Assembly (NCBI GenBank): GCA_013396525.1
Contig: VWYX01000399.1
Span: forward strand, 646,758-710,757
Direction of reading: 5' to 3'
Length of the DNA stretch: 64,000 bases
DNA from: Chaetorhynchus papuensis
Taxonomy: Eukaryota > Chordata > Aves > Passeriformes > Rhipiduridae
The notes beneath the pieces were generated by a model. It saw nothing but the letters and a program-made list of their open reading frames with translations. It ran no database searches and had not been told where the DNA came from. Made by a program: the position numbers and the translations under genes. Every line of letters begins with the position of its first letter. The first letter of the stretch is position 1. Shown here piece by piece: positions 1 to 13,600 of the stretch.

Positions 1-990
1 ACCGTCAAACCAATTCCTTACCTACTAAACAGATCATGCATCAAACTGATGCCTCTCAAATTTAGAGAGGTTGTGTGGGGGACTATATGAAAGGCTTTTA
101 CGAAGCCTAGACAGATTACATCTGTAGCCCTTTGTTTGTCCACTGTTGGAGTCACTCCATCATGAGGGTTACTGGGTTGGTCAGGCACGAGTTAGCCTTG
201 GTGAAGCTGTGCAGGTTGTCCCAAATCACCTCGCTGTCCTCCAAGTGCCTCAGCACAGATTCTAATGATTTTCTCAGGTACAGAGGGGTGGCTGACACGT
301 TAGTAGCTCCCAGGGTCATTCTTTCTTCCCTTTCTACAGATGAATACATTTTCTTCAGTCACCTGGGACTTAACTTGACCAGCATGACTTTTCAAATATC
401 ATGGAGAGTGGCTTGGGACCAACATCAGACAGTTCCCTCAGGACTCTAGGATGCATCTCACCAGGTTCTATAGACTTATATAAATTCAGGTTCCTCAGGT
501 GGTCATGAACCTGATCTCTTGCAGTGGGAAGCACTTTGCTCCCCCAGTCCCCATCCTGCTGTCCATCGACTCAAGAGATGTGGGCAGAGGGGTTTCCATT
601 GAAGACAGGCAAAAAAGTTGTTGAGTACCTCAGCTTTATCCTCATCTGTTCATAGTTTTCCATCATTGTTTATTAAGACGTTACACCTTCTTTGACCATC
701 ATTTTCTAGTTCACATAACTGTAGAAGCCCTTCCTGTTATTCCTTATGTCCCTTGCCTGGTTCAGTTCCAGCTTCTCCTTGACCTTCCTCACCTCATCCC
801 TACATAACTAACCTTTCTCTATACTCTTCCCAGGTTCCCTGTCCTAGTTTCCATTATCTGTGCATTTACTTCTTTCCCCTTAGTCTGACCAGCAGTTCCC
901 TATTTTGCCATTCTGGTCCCTTGCCTCCATTGCCCAATTTCTTGCTCCTGGGGATTGCTAGGTCTTGAACTCTATGGGAGACAAAAAAAT
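1..990 (-). mobile_element. CR1 LINE fragment (internal ORF2 region), antisense, cut by window edge
   Basis: The plus strand reads as the reverse complement of CR1 open reading frame 2, between the endonuclease and reverse transcriptase regions and onward. Landmarks shared with the other CR1 copies here include the stretch near 625-650 'gagtacctcagctttatcc', which recurs near 21845 in the copy in intron 16. It carries stops in every frame and is not coding. The left end is outside the window and the right boundary is approximate. Confidence 0.75.
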
Positions 991-2273
991 CCATTAGAAG
1001 AGGATGGTTTTGATCCATCAGCCTCTAGGTTATGGGCCCAGCATGCTTCCACTGCTTCACTCTGCTCCTCCCAGTGCCTCTAGAGGACACGGGACCACTA
1101 CCAAAGGGTCTTTGTCCAGACAAGGGGAATGAAAATTGTTGGAGAATGAGAGCATCATTCTTGCTGCCTCACACATGCTGAGTGCTCTACAGTGCCTTTA
1201 CTATAAAATATGATTGCTCTAAAATTTTTCTTAAAGTGCATTTCTTTCCCTCTAAACTGCCAAAAATATTCTGGTGATTTTAAGCCAGAAAATGCACTCA
1301 GTGATGTAATATAAAAATTAAAATGTAGCTCTTTTTTACCTTGTTAGATCAAAAATTTTGTGAAATATTAGAATTAGCTTTTCTTCTTTGTCAGTGTTAA
1401 AAGCTCCTTACAAAGTATTTAAATAGAAGTAGTCCTGTGTGTCCTGGGAAAAATATTTGCATATTTCCATATGAAATATACCATGTGTAGATAATAGAAG
1501 TTATCTTCTGATAGTACTTATGTTTCATACCAAGGATGTCATGCATTTACCCTTGTTAGTGCAGTTCTCTTTATACAAATAATCTCCAAAGTCTTGAGTG
1601 ATGTATTTAACTAAATTTCAGTATTTGCATAAAAATATGTTGTGTTCAGCCACATTTTGTAATCCATGTAGATTACTAAACAGATTTCTATTTTCAGATC
1701 TGGAGAAATAACTGAAAAGTTGGGAACAGTCACAAATCACAGACTTGAGGTTCAGCTCTCCTGTTTTTTTCTCCAGTTAACGGGATAAGGATGCCTCTGG
1801 CAACATAACAAATTTATCAAAGTAGCAGCACTTCCAAGTGTATCACAAGTTACCTCTGATATTTTTCAGATGACAGCAGGTAATTGCAGTATAAACACTA
1901 CTTTCTATTTTCATAACATTTGCTCTGCTCTCAGATGGAAGATAGGTTCTGTTTCCCAATTTAAATTTGGACCTATCCCAGCAGAAAACTGGGATCAAAG
2001 GGAAGGGGTAGGTTAATGCAGTAGTTGAAATGAAGGATGATAATCACAGGGAAGTTACACACCAACACAAAACACTGCTCATTAACAATATTATCAGTGT
2101 ATCATTACTTTTTTTTTTTCTTCTGTAACTTTCAATCAAGACTCTGATTAGGAAAAGGTGGCTGAAGGTAGGAACAAGGGCCAGTTTCAAAGAATACCTG
2201 CTTTAAGGGAATCAAGGGCATTTCTTCAAGGTGATGAAATATAGTGACTGCTCACCTTACTTGTATTTCATCT
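991..2273. other. Unannotated AT-rich intergenic DNA
   Basis: No reading frame longer than about 60 codons, no recognisable exon and no clear repeat family is seen. Given vertebrate synteny this could be the interval downstream of NUP155, but no NUP155 sequence is visible. Confidence 0.5.
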
Positions 2274-2818
2274 TGTCATGGTTTAATCCCTTCTCTCAAG
2301 TATCTCACAGCCACTTGCTCAGACACACACCTCCTTCCATAGGATAGGGGTAGAAAAGGTAAAATCCATAGGTTGTCGTTACAGTTTAATAATTGAAAAA
2401 AGAGTAAAGTGCTAGTAACAAAAAGGGAGACAACAAAAAGAGAGGAGTAAGATACACAAGTATACACATAATGCAATTGCTCATCATGGATTGAGTGGTG
2501 CCCAGCCTGTCCCTGAGCTGTGATTGGTTCCTCCCACCCAACTCCTCGGGTTATGTACTGAGCATGATGTTCCAGGGTATGGAAAATCCACTTGGCCAGT
2601 TCATGTCAGCCCTCCTGGCCATGCTCCCTCCCAGCTTCTTGTGTACCTGCTTGGTGGCAGAGCACAGCACACTGAAAAGTCCTTTATATAGAGTAAGTAC
2701 TATGGTGCAACAACTGAAATATCAGTATATGATCAACATTGTTCTGCTAAATCAAAAACACAGCACCGTAACAGCTACTAGGAAGAAAGTTAACTTTATC
2801 TAGCTGAAACCAGGAACA
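2274..2818 (-). mobile_element. Solo LTR of an avian endogenous retrovirus-like element, minus orientation
   Basis: The segment begins TGTCATGG and ends CCAGGAACA, so it has TG...CA ends. On the minus strand it has an LTR-like order: a TATATAAA box (plus-strand 2683-2690) followed about 300 bp later by an ATTAAA polyadenylation signal (plus-strand 2385-2390). It resembles a long-known, very abundant avian ERV LTR family. No internal gag, pol or env sequence adjoins it and no convincing target duplication was seen (catct to the left, cctaa to the right), so it is an old solo LTR. Exact family name not assigned. Confidence 0.7.
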
Positions 2819-3065
2819 CCTAAATTCCAGTAATTCCTGTATTATATAGAGAACACTGATCTCTTACAGCTGTGTTTCCTACTGTTTCTCCTGCCCCTCA
2901 TCCCCAAATACTGGTACCGATGCAAATTCTCCCCCATGGAGCCACACCAGTGTGCCCTGTTGCCTGTGGGCTGCTGCCACAGGCAATTCATGGTGTCTGG
3001 CTTTCCCCTTTGAGGGAGTGGTGTTCATCAAGTCTCCATAGTCAGTTTTCTTAACACACAAGACT

Positions 3066-3690
3066 TCATAGAACCCTAAAATGGTCTGAGTTGGAAGGCA
3101 CTTTAGAGATCAAACAGCTCAACCCCTCTGCCATTGACACGGACACCTTCAACTAGACCAGGCTGCTCAGAGCCCCATCTAACCTGGTCTTCAGTGTTTC
3201 CAGGGATGGGGCATGTTCAACTCCTCTGTGTGGCCTGTGCCAGTGCCTCCCCACCCTCAAAGTAAAAAATTTCTTCCTAACACCAAATGTAAATATTTTA
3301 TCTTTTAGGTTAAAACTGTTCCCCTTTGTCCTACACACCCTTGCAAAAAGTCCCATTTTCCTCTTTTTTTACAAGCCCCCGTTAAGGACAGATTTGCCTC
3401 AATAAGGTTTCCGCAGAACTTTCTCCAGGCTGAACAAGCCCAGCTCTCTCAGCCTGTCTTCATAGGAGAGGTGCTCCTACTTTTGTTCATCTCCGCGCTC
3501 CTCTGGACCCTTTCCAACTGGTCCAAAGCCCTTCCTGTGCTGGAACCCCAGAGCTCGATGCAGAGCTCCAGGTGGGGCCTCATCAGAGCAGAAAGGCCGA
3601 ATCCCCTCCGTCATACTTATGGCCACGCTGCTTTGAATACAGCCGAGGATGCGGGCGGCTTTCTGGGCTGACAGCGGGACTCCCACCCGT
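3066..3690 (-). mobile_element. CR1 LINE 3' end, antisense, next to the CPLANE1 CpG island
   Basis: The plus strand shows the standard reverse-complemented CR1 3' region: 'tcatagaaccctaaaatgg' at the left, then the 'ttggaaggcac' block, the 'aatttcttcctaa' block, and the 'ctgaacaagcccagctctc' block near 3430. It runs to about 3690, where the GC-rich promoter region starts. Confidence 0.85.
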
Positions 3691-3699
3691 CCTGCCAAG

Positions 3700-4310
3700 C
3701 CGGCATATTCAGAGCCACGAGGATGGCCGCACGCCTTCCGCTGAGCCCGCCCGAGACGCCACAGGAAGGTCCGCCCTGAGCGCCGAGACCCTGCCGCCGG
3801 GATCCGCGGGCGGGGCTGCGGCTGCGCCCTGCGCCGGCCCGGCCCGGCCCGGCCCGGCGGCTGCGGCAGCGCGGGGGGAGCGCGGGGCGGCAGGGCCGGG
3901 CTCCCTCAGCGCCCCGGCTCTGGCGAACCAGAAGCGGTCTGGGCGCACAGCACCTCCCGCTGCTCGTGCCCCGGGGGAGGAGTCCGCCACGGGGTTGTGT
4001 CCGCCCTCGGCCGCGCACAGGCAGCGCGGGTTGCCGCGGATGGCGCCCGGCGGCGGCGAGGGAAGCCCGTGCCGCCCCTCGCTCGCCGCGCTGCGCTGAG
4101 CGGCTGGCCTCGCACCAGGCCGGCGCCCCTGCCCCGGAGTTCCTCATCTCCCACCGGAGGAGGCTGCAGGGCGTCTTGTGCGTTTTTGGAGTTCTTAGCG
4201 ATATACTTGCGGCTTCTCTCTCTTAACTGCTTCTGAGCAGGCGTGTGACAGCCCGCGCGGCTGAGCAGCACATCGCCCGTGAGCTGCCCGGACGAAAATA
4301 GAGTTTGGAG
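3700..4310 (+). promoter_or_regulatory. CPLANE1: CpG island, presumed CPLANE1 promoter
   Basis: This is the most GC- and CpG-rich stretch upstream of the CPLANE1 start codon, in an otherwise AT-rich window. It contains repeated GGCCC units near 3840-3860 and a G-rich run at 3873-3900. No TATA box is evident, as expected for a broadly expressed ciliary gene. Long reading frames on both strands here are by-products of high GC content. The exact transcription start cannot be read from sequence; the region may also drive antisense transcription. Confidence 0.75.
4150..4310 (+). other. CPLANE1: CPLANE1 exon 1 (noncoding 5' UTR), start approximate
   Basis: A donor-like site GGAG|gtacgg lies at 4310/4311. 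It pairs with a strong polypyrimidine tract and acceptor ttctttctatag at 4453. This would give a 143-nt first intron and place the ATG in exon 2, as in the human gene where exon 1 is noncoding. The 5' end is unknown. Confidence 0.5.
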
Positions 4311-4453
4311 GTACGGATAAACATCAGTTCTCTTTGTGTTTATCCGGAAGCTGCTAGAGATAGTAAGGACTTTGCGTCTAAATTCCTCTCCTCTGCGCCT
4401 GCCCCCGGATAACAAAAACTTTTGGTCTGTTTTTTTTTTTTTTCTTTCTATAG

Positions 4454-4605
4454 TTTCTCTGTAAATATGTGAAAAAAACAGTCTTTGCTTTTCCGTATAA
4501 TGGTTACCTAGAGGTTTAGTAAGAATGGAGATTAAGCTAGATGTGCTCATCTCTACGTGTATCAAGCAAAGAAAACCATGGCCTCGCATATCATGGGTTG
4601 GACAG
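4454..4605 (+). CDS. CPLANE1: CPLANE1 exon 2: 5' UTR 4454-4524, first coding exon 4525-4605
   Basis: The exon encodes residues 1-27, starting MEIKLDVLIST and ending in GQ, closely matching the vertebrate N-terminus. An in-frame TAA at 4498 excludes an upstream start. The donor is CAG|gtaagt at 4605/4606, phase 0. Confidence 0.92.
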
Positions 4606-7600
4606 GTAAGTGTAATGAACTCGTTACATAAAATTCTGCAAAGAGTTTTAATTGTATAATACTTCGCACTTCCACTTGCTTTATGAGGGTGTAAAAACAA
4701 CCTCAGGAAGTAATTTGAGTGCACCTTAAAAGTTATCAAAATAAATGACTTTTATCTTATTGATACGAGCCTGGAGATTCAAAATTTCTCAGAGGAACGT
4801 TGCAGAGCCTTTTTTTTTTCCTACCCCAAAGACCCACACCTTAGATGAAATTGTTGCTTTGATGGTTCTAGTTTTTCATAACCTTTTTTACAGTACATTA
4901 TGGGAAATGTGAACAATTTGTTTTTCCCCATTGCGTCCTGCATCTGTTGAAAGACATACTTTCTTAGACTTCTTTGATAAAATGAGACTATTTTTTTTTC
5001 TTCTATGATTTGAATTTAGGTAACTTTGAATTTAAGGCTGATTTTTTTTTCTATTGAAATCACTGGCGGCAGCTATCTCACTCAGTTAAACACTGTAAGA
5101 CAAGATAGCTAATGTCCAATTTTTGTCACTTTTAGCAGGTACTTTAGTTGAGGTACTTTGAATAACTTTTTAATAATAACTGTGAAATCATTTGGTAGTT
5201 GGAAACCTGTGAATCAAATTCATCAGCACTATAGGTCCGTGCTAGATATGTACTATAAAGCAAATATACCAAAGAATGAAGTTAATATGGCAATTGCTGC
5301 TTTTACTGTATTTTTCCCCTAACATTTTTTATCTCTGCATTATTTTGCAGGCTTGTGTAGAAAACAGCATTTTGAAAAAGTTAAATGCTCTTTAATTCTT
5401 TCAATAGGAAAAAGAGGCCGTTTTTCTTCTAGATGGTAAACATATAAATGAAATTAACCTGGCATCAGGAAAGACAAAGAAGAAAATCCGTTCGCTGCAG
5501 TCATTGTTGAAAAATGTGGTTGTCTTAACAACATCAGGAAATGGTTAAGTATAATATCTTATGTATTATAAACTCAGGTTATTTTATTTGTATTTGTAAC
5601 AGTCTGGAAAGGCAGATATCTAAAGGATCTGCCAGTTCACTGTCAGCTCTAAAACTGTGGCTAAGATGGAAGAGAAGTAATTTTAAGTACTTCACAGTAA
5701 TATCCTTCAAAACTTCTCTTCCCCAACAAACACAGCTGCTTGGTTGGCAGGAATACTTACAACAGGAGAGCTATTTCTTTGGAATAAAGATCGGGACTAC
5801 TTGAAAATTGTGCCAGCAATCGAAGAGTCCAAGAAAGTAGTAGCAGCAGCAGAAGGTAGGTTTCTTTTCAATTAATCCCGTGAAAAAAATGGAATAGAGG
5901 GAATGTTGGTTTCCATTCTTTGAAAGTTATTATGTGAGTAAAAACTATATCCTTGTATTGTTTTGCATTTGTATGATTTGTATGCTTGGTAAACTCTGGC
6001 AAATGTCCTTTGTTATTTGAGTGGTACAGATTTTTCATCTAGTAATTCCCTGTAAATAGTTCATTTTCAAATACTGTAAGTGTATTTTTTTAAATGGTTT
6101 ATTTTTTACTGTAAAAAAGCATTCCTGACTAGGTTATCAATACTTCAGAGCACATGTACATTTGGTGTAAACAGTATATGGATAATATGAAGCTTATTCT
6201 CTAGATGGGCTTTTATGACAAATGCTAGCTGGAGAGAATAAAATAAAGACACGTATTTGCAAAGTTAAGTATTGGATCTTGCCTTGTATCGGATATCACT
6301 GATACCAGCCTGTAAAATTAAGTGTTGCACAAGAAATTCTGTAATTTCAGGGAAGATCAGTAGTACACTTAAGAGCTAAGAGTAATCCATGGTAGAGCCC
6401 TTAGACAATCTCAGGAAGCATCTCCGATGGTTGAGTGTTGTGGTAAGGATAATTCATACAATCCATAGAGATGAACATTCATCCATTCATGTGACATTAC
6501 TGGTGCCCAAGGTCTGCTATCACTGGAAATTTAAGATACTTACCATGGCAGCTTGGATTTCTTGTCATAGACGAGAAGAAAAATTTACTTCTTCTATTCT
6601 TTTTAATTCTATGTCTAATGACAGAACAGAAACTATTCTGGCACATTGTTGTTTGTTGGCTTTTTTCCCCCTCCAGAGTGTTCAATGAAGTTGTACTTGT
6701 ATGTATCTGGAGATGGCAGAAAGGTACTATTAACTACTCCTACGGCATGTGTATTTCTGTGGGAGAGAGAAAGTACAGCCTCATGTAAAAACTCTTCTTC
6801 TGGGCGTTGGACACAACTTTTACCTGATGAATCCGTCATATTGCCTTCTACTGAAGAAAAAGAAATTGGAGTGCATGCTGCTTTCATACAAAACGAGGTA
6901 AAAAATAAACCTTAAAGCAATCATTTTATTTCTTAGTTAAATTAGAGCCACAGAAGCTCCAGTGAATTTTGAAAGCAATGTCTGCCTCTTCGGCATTTTG
7001 CGTAGGCTTAATAATTCAGTTCATGGTGCATTTAATGACAACATACGAACAGCCATACTGGATCAGATCAGAGTTTCTGGCCTACTTATATTCTTGGCAG
7101 CCTTTACATTTCTGAATGATAACATTGTGTTATTTAATCTGAATTGTAATGGCTATTGATCTAAATATATAGATAATTAAAGAGAAGTTTGTGTGTGATG
7201 AGCTTTTTGGGATTGTTTTGATTGTTTTCTCTTTTTTTTACAGGTACTAGGTGATTGCTGTTTATGTGCTTTTGTATTTTACTCTGGCGATTGTTTGGTG
7301 CTCACGTTTTTGGTTCTTCGATGGCATGAAAATACCTTTAAGAATGTTAGGTAAGCTCCAAGTTATCTGAAGTTACAACAGCTTCAGGAACATTTTAATT
7401 ATTTTTTAGAGCTGGGATTCAGAGATGCAACTGAACACATTTATATGGATGTCCAATTAGCCTATGGTTATAAGCACCTACTTATGGTCACATATGTATG
7501 TTTATATAGGATGTCCTCTGTCATTTTAAAGCCTTTCTCCCCTGTCCTTTACATGTCTCTTGTAAAATATTTTAATATAACAGCATTTATTTACATATTC

Positions 7601-10600
7601 CATACTTCATTATCAGCTTACACCTAAATAAAAATGTGTGTATTCTTCATTCTGTGTGGGTAGCTATGTATATACATATGCCTGTTGGCTCACACATGTT
7701 TTAGTGTCATAGTTTTTTGCATTATGGTAATAGAATGTATTTCTCTTGTTTTTTCTTATATTGCTTATGTTATATTTTCTTATATTTCTTATACAGCCAT
7801 GAATGCCCTGACTACCTCTTCCTCTTCTTTATTATGCGGATTTGTGTATTTTATTGCTTTTCTGATGCCGTTTTCATTTCTTTTACTTGATGAGAAAGTG
7901 TATCTTTATCTGGGTTGGGACCAAATACTGACGTAGTTATACTGATACAACCACTTAAAAATGCAACTGAGTAATAATCTGGAGCATGTCTGTAGTCCAT
8001 TCCTCTTCCTGGGTGACATATATATCTATGATTTTAAATGGATATGTCCTCTGCAGGTGTTATTTGAATAATTGGCTAAAATTTTGCCCTACGCATGACA
8101 TGGTACAACTGCTTTTGTTATATGATGTTCTTTTTATACTGACTTACTAATGATGTCCTCCTTGACCTAATCTTCAGTTTATCAGTGGCATGGTAATTCC
8201 TTTCTTGTAAAATAAAAAATTAATTAGAGCATAAAATACCCAGTGCAGAAGTGTCTGTCTGTCTGTCTGTCCACACCATAGTAGTAGCAGCCTGAAATTG
8301 TAACCACATTTCTCAGACATCTTACTCGTATTTTCTTATGCCAACTCATGCTTAGTTTCTTTACTTGCTCTTCTTTAATTAATTTTTTCATATTAATTTT
8401 ATTTTTCCTGTCAGTTGAATGGCATGCTTCAAGGCAGAATTGTGTTTTCTTTCATGTTCTGAATCTTTTTAGGATCACAGAATGGTTTGGAGTGAAAGGG
8501 ACCTGTCAAGGCCACATAGCCCAACCTCCCTGCCATGGGCAGGAATACCTTTCACAAGATCAGGTTGCTGGAAGCATAACCGAACATCTCCTTAAACACT
8601 TCCAGTAATGGGTCATCCACAAATTTTTTGTTCAGAGCCACACAGTGTTGATTTTCAAATTCTGAGTATTCCTGGGGTGGATGGTATTACAAGGTCTGAG
8701 GAAGCTCTTCCTGGCCAGAGTGCAAGTGCCTCAGTAATATGTCATTAATCTATATATATTTGCATGTTCTAGATTTATAGCCCAAATTCCCATCCCATAA
8801 AAATAATTCTTAGTGCTCAGACATAATTTTTAAACTTGAGTAAATACAAAATATTTTTTTCATTTGTAAGGCATTTGAAGAAAAACNNNNNNNNNNNNNN
8901 NNNNNNNNNNNNNNNNTATGGTTTTGTCTTGCATGGTTTTTTACTGTATAGGAATAATCCTATTCTGCAAAATGGACTGACCACTTGGTTTTGTTGTCTT
9001 TTTGTTGCTATTCAGTTATTTGCCGTACCAGATCCAGTGGGTACAGCAGACTTGTTCTCTTGCTGACTTGGTTCCTCAGTGTGTGCCTGTAAAGTCAAGG
9101 GGAGCTCTGCTATGTGCATTTGCAGGAGATGGACTTCTGCTTGCAGTAGCTATTAATCAAACTGATCCAAAGGTATGTATGACAGTGCATCATTTAAGCT
9201 AAGAGTTCAGTTTGAATGAAGTGGTAACAAGGATTTAAAAACACAGTTTTAGGGTGATTTGTCAGCACTTATAAGGGGACATGGAATTACATTTACATTG
9301 ATATCCACAGCTGAAAACCTATACTACAGATCATAATTATTTGAATGTAATATTCAGTTAGAAGTGGTATAAGGTCCTCTGTCATTTCTAAGCTGCAATA
9401 ATAAAGAAATTAATTTCAGTTACTGCATTGTATCTGCAAAAATTCTGGGTGATTTTCAGTCGGGCCTCAGCCTAACATGTTTTGGAGTTCCCACTTCATA
9501 GTGTTATTCCTATTAACAACTCAGAAGTCAAATTTTAATGTATTTTTTAATGCTAATGATGATGAGGAACATGGACCTGTTTATTTGATGTACCAGGTTG
9601 TGATGATGCAGTCCTTCAAAGCTCCAGTTATTAATTACCAGAAAGACTAAAGACCGATTTTACATTGAGTGTTTTAGAAAAAGTTACGTTAAAAAGAATG
9701 TTGAGTCATATATTAAGTATATAATAGTCCTTAGTTATTTTTCAAGTGTTGAACAAGGTGTAGAATTTAATAAATATTCAAATAGTAGTAAATATTTAAA
9801 TGCAATGCCACTTTCATGCATAATAATGTTACCAGTACACCAAATATAATGAATAAGTTAATAGTAGACTTTTTTTTTACAAGAATGACATTTTGATACC
9901 AACATTTATGATGTCTTTACAATTATTTTTTCTTTCTAGGCAACTCAGGTTTTATTTTTAAATACGTTGAATTTTGTAACTGTTTCGGGTAGCCTTAAAG
10001 GTTGTAGTAGCAAGAGTAGCGTGATCCCCTCCAGATTCATCAGGTCAGTAATTGATGCTGTTTCTCCTGCTGTTGTGGATTTTTTGATTTTGTGTTGTGG
10101 TTTGTTTGTTTATTTTATAACTATCTTAACTCTCTGATGCAGAAATTTGACAGAGAAAAAATATTTTTTTACCTGCCCAATTTAGATCTTACTGGGTTGG
10201 CGATATGTGTTGGACTCCTGATAGCATTTTCTTGGCTTGCATGTTAAAACGTGGATCTTTGATTTTGTTGACATGTATGGGTGAATTGCTGACCTTAATT
10301 GCTTCTGGATGCTCTGTAGAATTTGGACCAGCTCAGTTTATTCCATTTCATCCACTAATAACATACAGGTAAAAGGGTTTGAAAAGGTTTATATGTTTCT
10401 GTCTTATGGTCTTTCCTTACTTTCTATCATACTTATTATAATTTTGCATAAATGTAATCTTTCAAATTCACTCTTTTGCTTTTCATGTGTCTTTCCAATA
10501 TCTGTTTCTCATTCATAGTTCTCTTCTATTTCTTAAAATGCGTTTGTCGTGATGAAAATTGACATTGTGACAACGTGAGTATACATGAAGTGATTTGTTT

Positions 10601-13600
10601 TTCTAAAAGTGTTTGAATTTATTAGTAATTAAAATTGGCATGTTTTTGTGATATAAGAAGAAATTAAACTTACAAAAGTGCTAGAAGTGCAAGTTTATTT
10701 TAATCCAGTGCTGTTTCTCACTGTTTAATTTTACATATAGAACCTGATGTTCTATATGATGTAAGATACTGTAATAACATACTTGCATGGACAGAAACTA
10801 GTTAGTTTTTAAAACGTTGCTTTGGGATTTTCCAGATCTAATTTCTGAGATTATGCTGCCAGGTGCATGAGAGAGTAGAAGGTGATAATACACTTTAGCA
10901 TAAACTGAAATTAACACAGGCAAATAGAGAAAACAAGATAGAATCTTAGCTTTAATTATTTTTTTAAAATCTTATTAATTTTGCGTGACTTAAACCAGGT
11001 AGTGTGTAAATATAAAACCTCACGAAGGCATTCAAAGCAGTATAGTACCTTCTTACTATCAACTATCTGGTTGAAAAATCAGATACTAAAATGTATTAAA
11101 ATACGTTAATTATGATGATATATTGATGTGTGCTGCTACTTTTTTTTTCAAATAAACATAAACAATGTTTTAGGTGGCTAATAGAATACATGTATTAAAC
11201 AGTTTTCTGGAACTCAGTAAGGAGGGATTTCTGTATAAGAAAGACCTTTCTGAAAGAGAAGACTTCCGTGTTTATATAATTTTTTCTATTGAATGTCTGA
11301 ACTGATGCTGAAATTTTAAGATTCAGATTTTCAGGGGTTGTCTTTCATATATGACTTTCATAGCCTAAACCTTCAAATTTCATATTCAAGCATTTGTCAT
11401 GCCAAGTAAGAGCTAGATAAGAAAGTGTGATATGGAAATTTAAAGTCAAATTATGAAAAAATACAATTATTACTAATGAAATAATAAATGGATACTGAAA
11501 GCTGGTTTTAATTTATTTAAACTAAAAGAAGTTGCTATTGTAGTAAAATACTAGCATCTTGCAAGCATAAATAGTGTCATCCAGAGTGCTCATCCTGCAA
11601 AAGTTTAGACACTTCCCTAGGATTCTGAAAGGACTTAACTTGGATAGTAGAGTGCATGGTATTACGCGTTCTGAAGTTATTCTGCTCGTGATTATTACAT
11701 ATGATAGTTGCTTCTTAATTTTTGATGTATTTCTATTTTAGACAGCACCGCTCTTTCTGTCGAGACTCCAGCCAGTCTCTTGGTTCTTCAGATTCTGAAT
11801 GTGACCTCATGAGACAGAGATTCTCTGTTGCTTCACATCCAAGACTACCCTACCTCATTGTCTCTGATGGATACATGATAACACTGCTAAGATTTCCTAA
11901 CAGCTTTTCACCATCAGGATTTATAAGATCCCTTCTGCTTGATGCAACCCAACAGCTTGAAAATATCCGTCGGAATTTGCTGAACTTCAGGGTAGGGTTT
12001 TGTAGGCTTAAAGTAAAAAATTTCATGTGCATGAAAAAGTGCAAAATCTAGACTGAGTACCTTTGAATTCTGAAGTTGTTTAAATAACCATGTTGCTCTG
12101 CCAAACAATGAATACAGTTTTCCTGAAATTTTATTCCTTTGATGTTTGGGTGATATTTCAGTAAAATGTAATGGGTGGGACAGTCTGAACTGTCACTGTA
12201 TAGCATTTTTCTGGAACTGTAAAAGAAACAGGGATTTCTACATCTGTAGAGTTGATTCAGAGCTTTGACAGGCATTATGCTGCTCTGATGAACTCACCCT
12301 TTCAGAACGATGCAGAAAGAATTCTGTTAATCCTCTCTAACTTTGTCCCGATGGTTCTGCATGTATTTGTCCACTAGATCTTCAGTCAAGGGTGGCGATT
12401 AAAGCTTAATTAAAGCATTTCTGTTTAATTTTCTGTCACTTCTAAATTGAGCTAACTCTGGGAGAAGGGAAACCATTGAAGGAAGAGGTCCTGCTACTGT
12501 TGCTGACCACTTAAGATATAATAGATACTTAGTTCAGAATACTTGCATTTGCTGATAGAATGCAACTTCTCAGTTGCAATTCAGTTTCTGTTCTGGATTT
12601 TTGGAGAATTGAGCTATCATGATATTCCTGCATAAGCTAGAATAGTGAGCTTGAGGATTTAAAGAGACATGTTACTAGTAAAAATGCAGAAAAATCCTAC
12701 ATACGGGCACATTTCTAGGCATCAAGAAAGCAGATTCTTTCAAACTAAAGCTGTCTGGTGTGAGAGATTTCTGCTTCCCCAAAGCATGGTCAAATCATAG
12801 TTTGTTTCTGTGCAACAGATGCTTGCTGACCTGTTCTCCCTGTCTTTCTGGGACTTTTGAACTGAAGCTTTTTACACCAGGCACCAATTTCCTTGACTTG
12901 TTTAGAAAGTGTCTGTCTTGCTAGAAACTGATAATATGTTTTCTGTTGTTATTTCTTTTAGTCTAAAGGGAGATCTTGGTATTTAAGATCACTGATGTCT
13001 TTAAAAGCTAGTCTTTTAAAACAAGTTGAAAATCAAAGTTCTATCTTCTCCACCATTCCGAGATTCCTGGAGGAGGACACAACAGAAATGAATGAGAAAA
13101 CCATGGATATACTGGTACTTAATAGCATTTTTCCACTTATGATTGTGAAATTATATAAGTTTAATGTATTATAAATGGAAATAACTGTGGAGTTTTTTTT
13201 TTTAAAAATAATAAGTTTATTTGTTCTTGTTACATGTATTTAAAAGAATTCAATATTAGTTAAATTCTCATTTTCTTTATAGGTGTGAGGAACATGCTTA
13301 TTTTCTTAAACTGATACTTGATTTTTATTTTCAAGCATGTTATTTCCTTCAGCATGTATTCACTTTTTGAAGAGTATTTGCAAATCTACATATATATCTA
13401 TTTATTGTGTTTCAATACATAGAATGGTTTGTGTTGGAAGGGACCTTTAGGATCATCCAGTTCCAACCCCCCTTCCAGGGACAGGAACACCTTCCACTAG
13501 ACCAGGTTGCTCAGAGTCCCATCCAGCCTGGCCTTGGACACTTCAAGGATAGGGCAGCCACCGTTTCCCTAGACAACCCATTCCAGAATCTCAGCACTTT

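Noticed and set aside
3906..4739. 277-codon open frame on the minus strand across the CPLANE1 promoter
   Set aside because: It lies in the CpG island and over exon 2 antisense, is Arg/Ala-rich from GC composition, and has no recognisable domain.
7685..7936. Hydrophobic 83-codon frame in intron 6
   Set aside because: It is T-rich intron sequence translated as Phe/Ile/Tyr; not conserved and not phase-compatible with neighbours.
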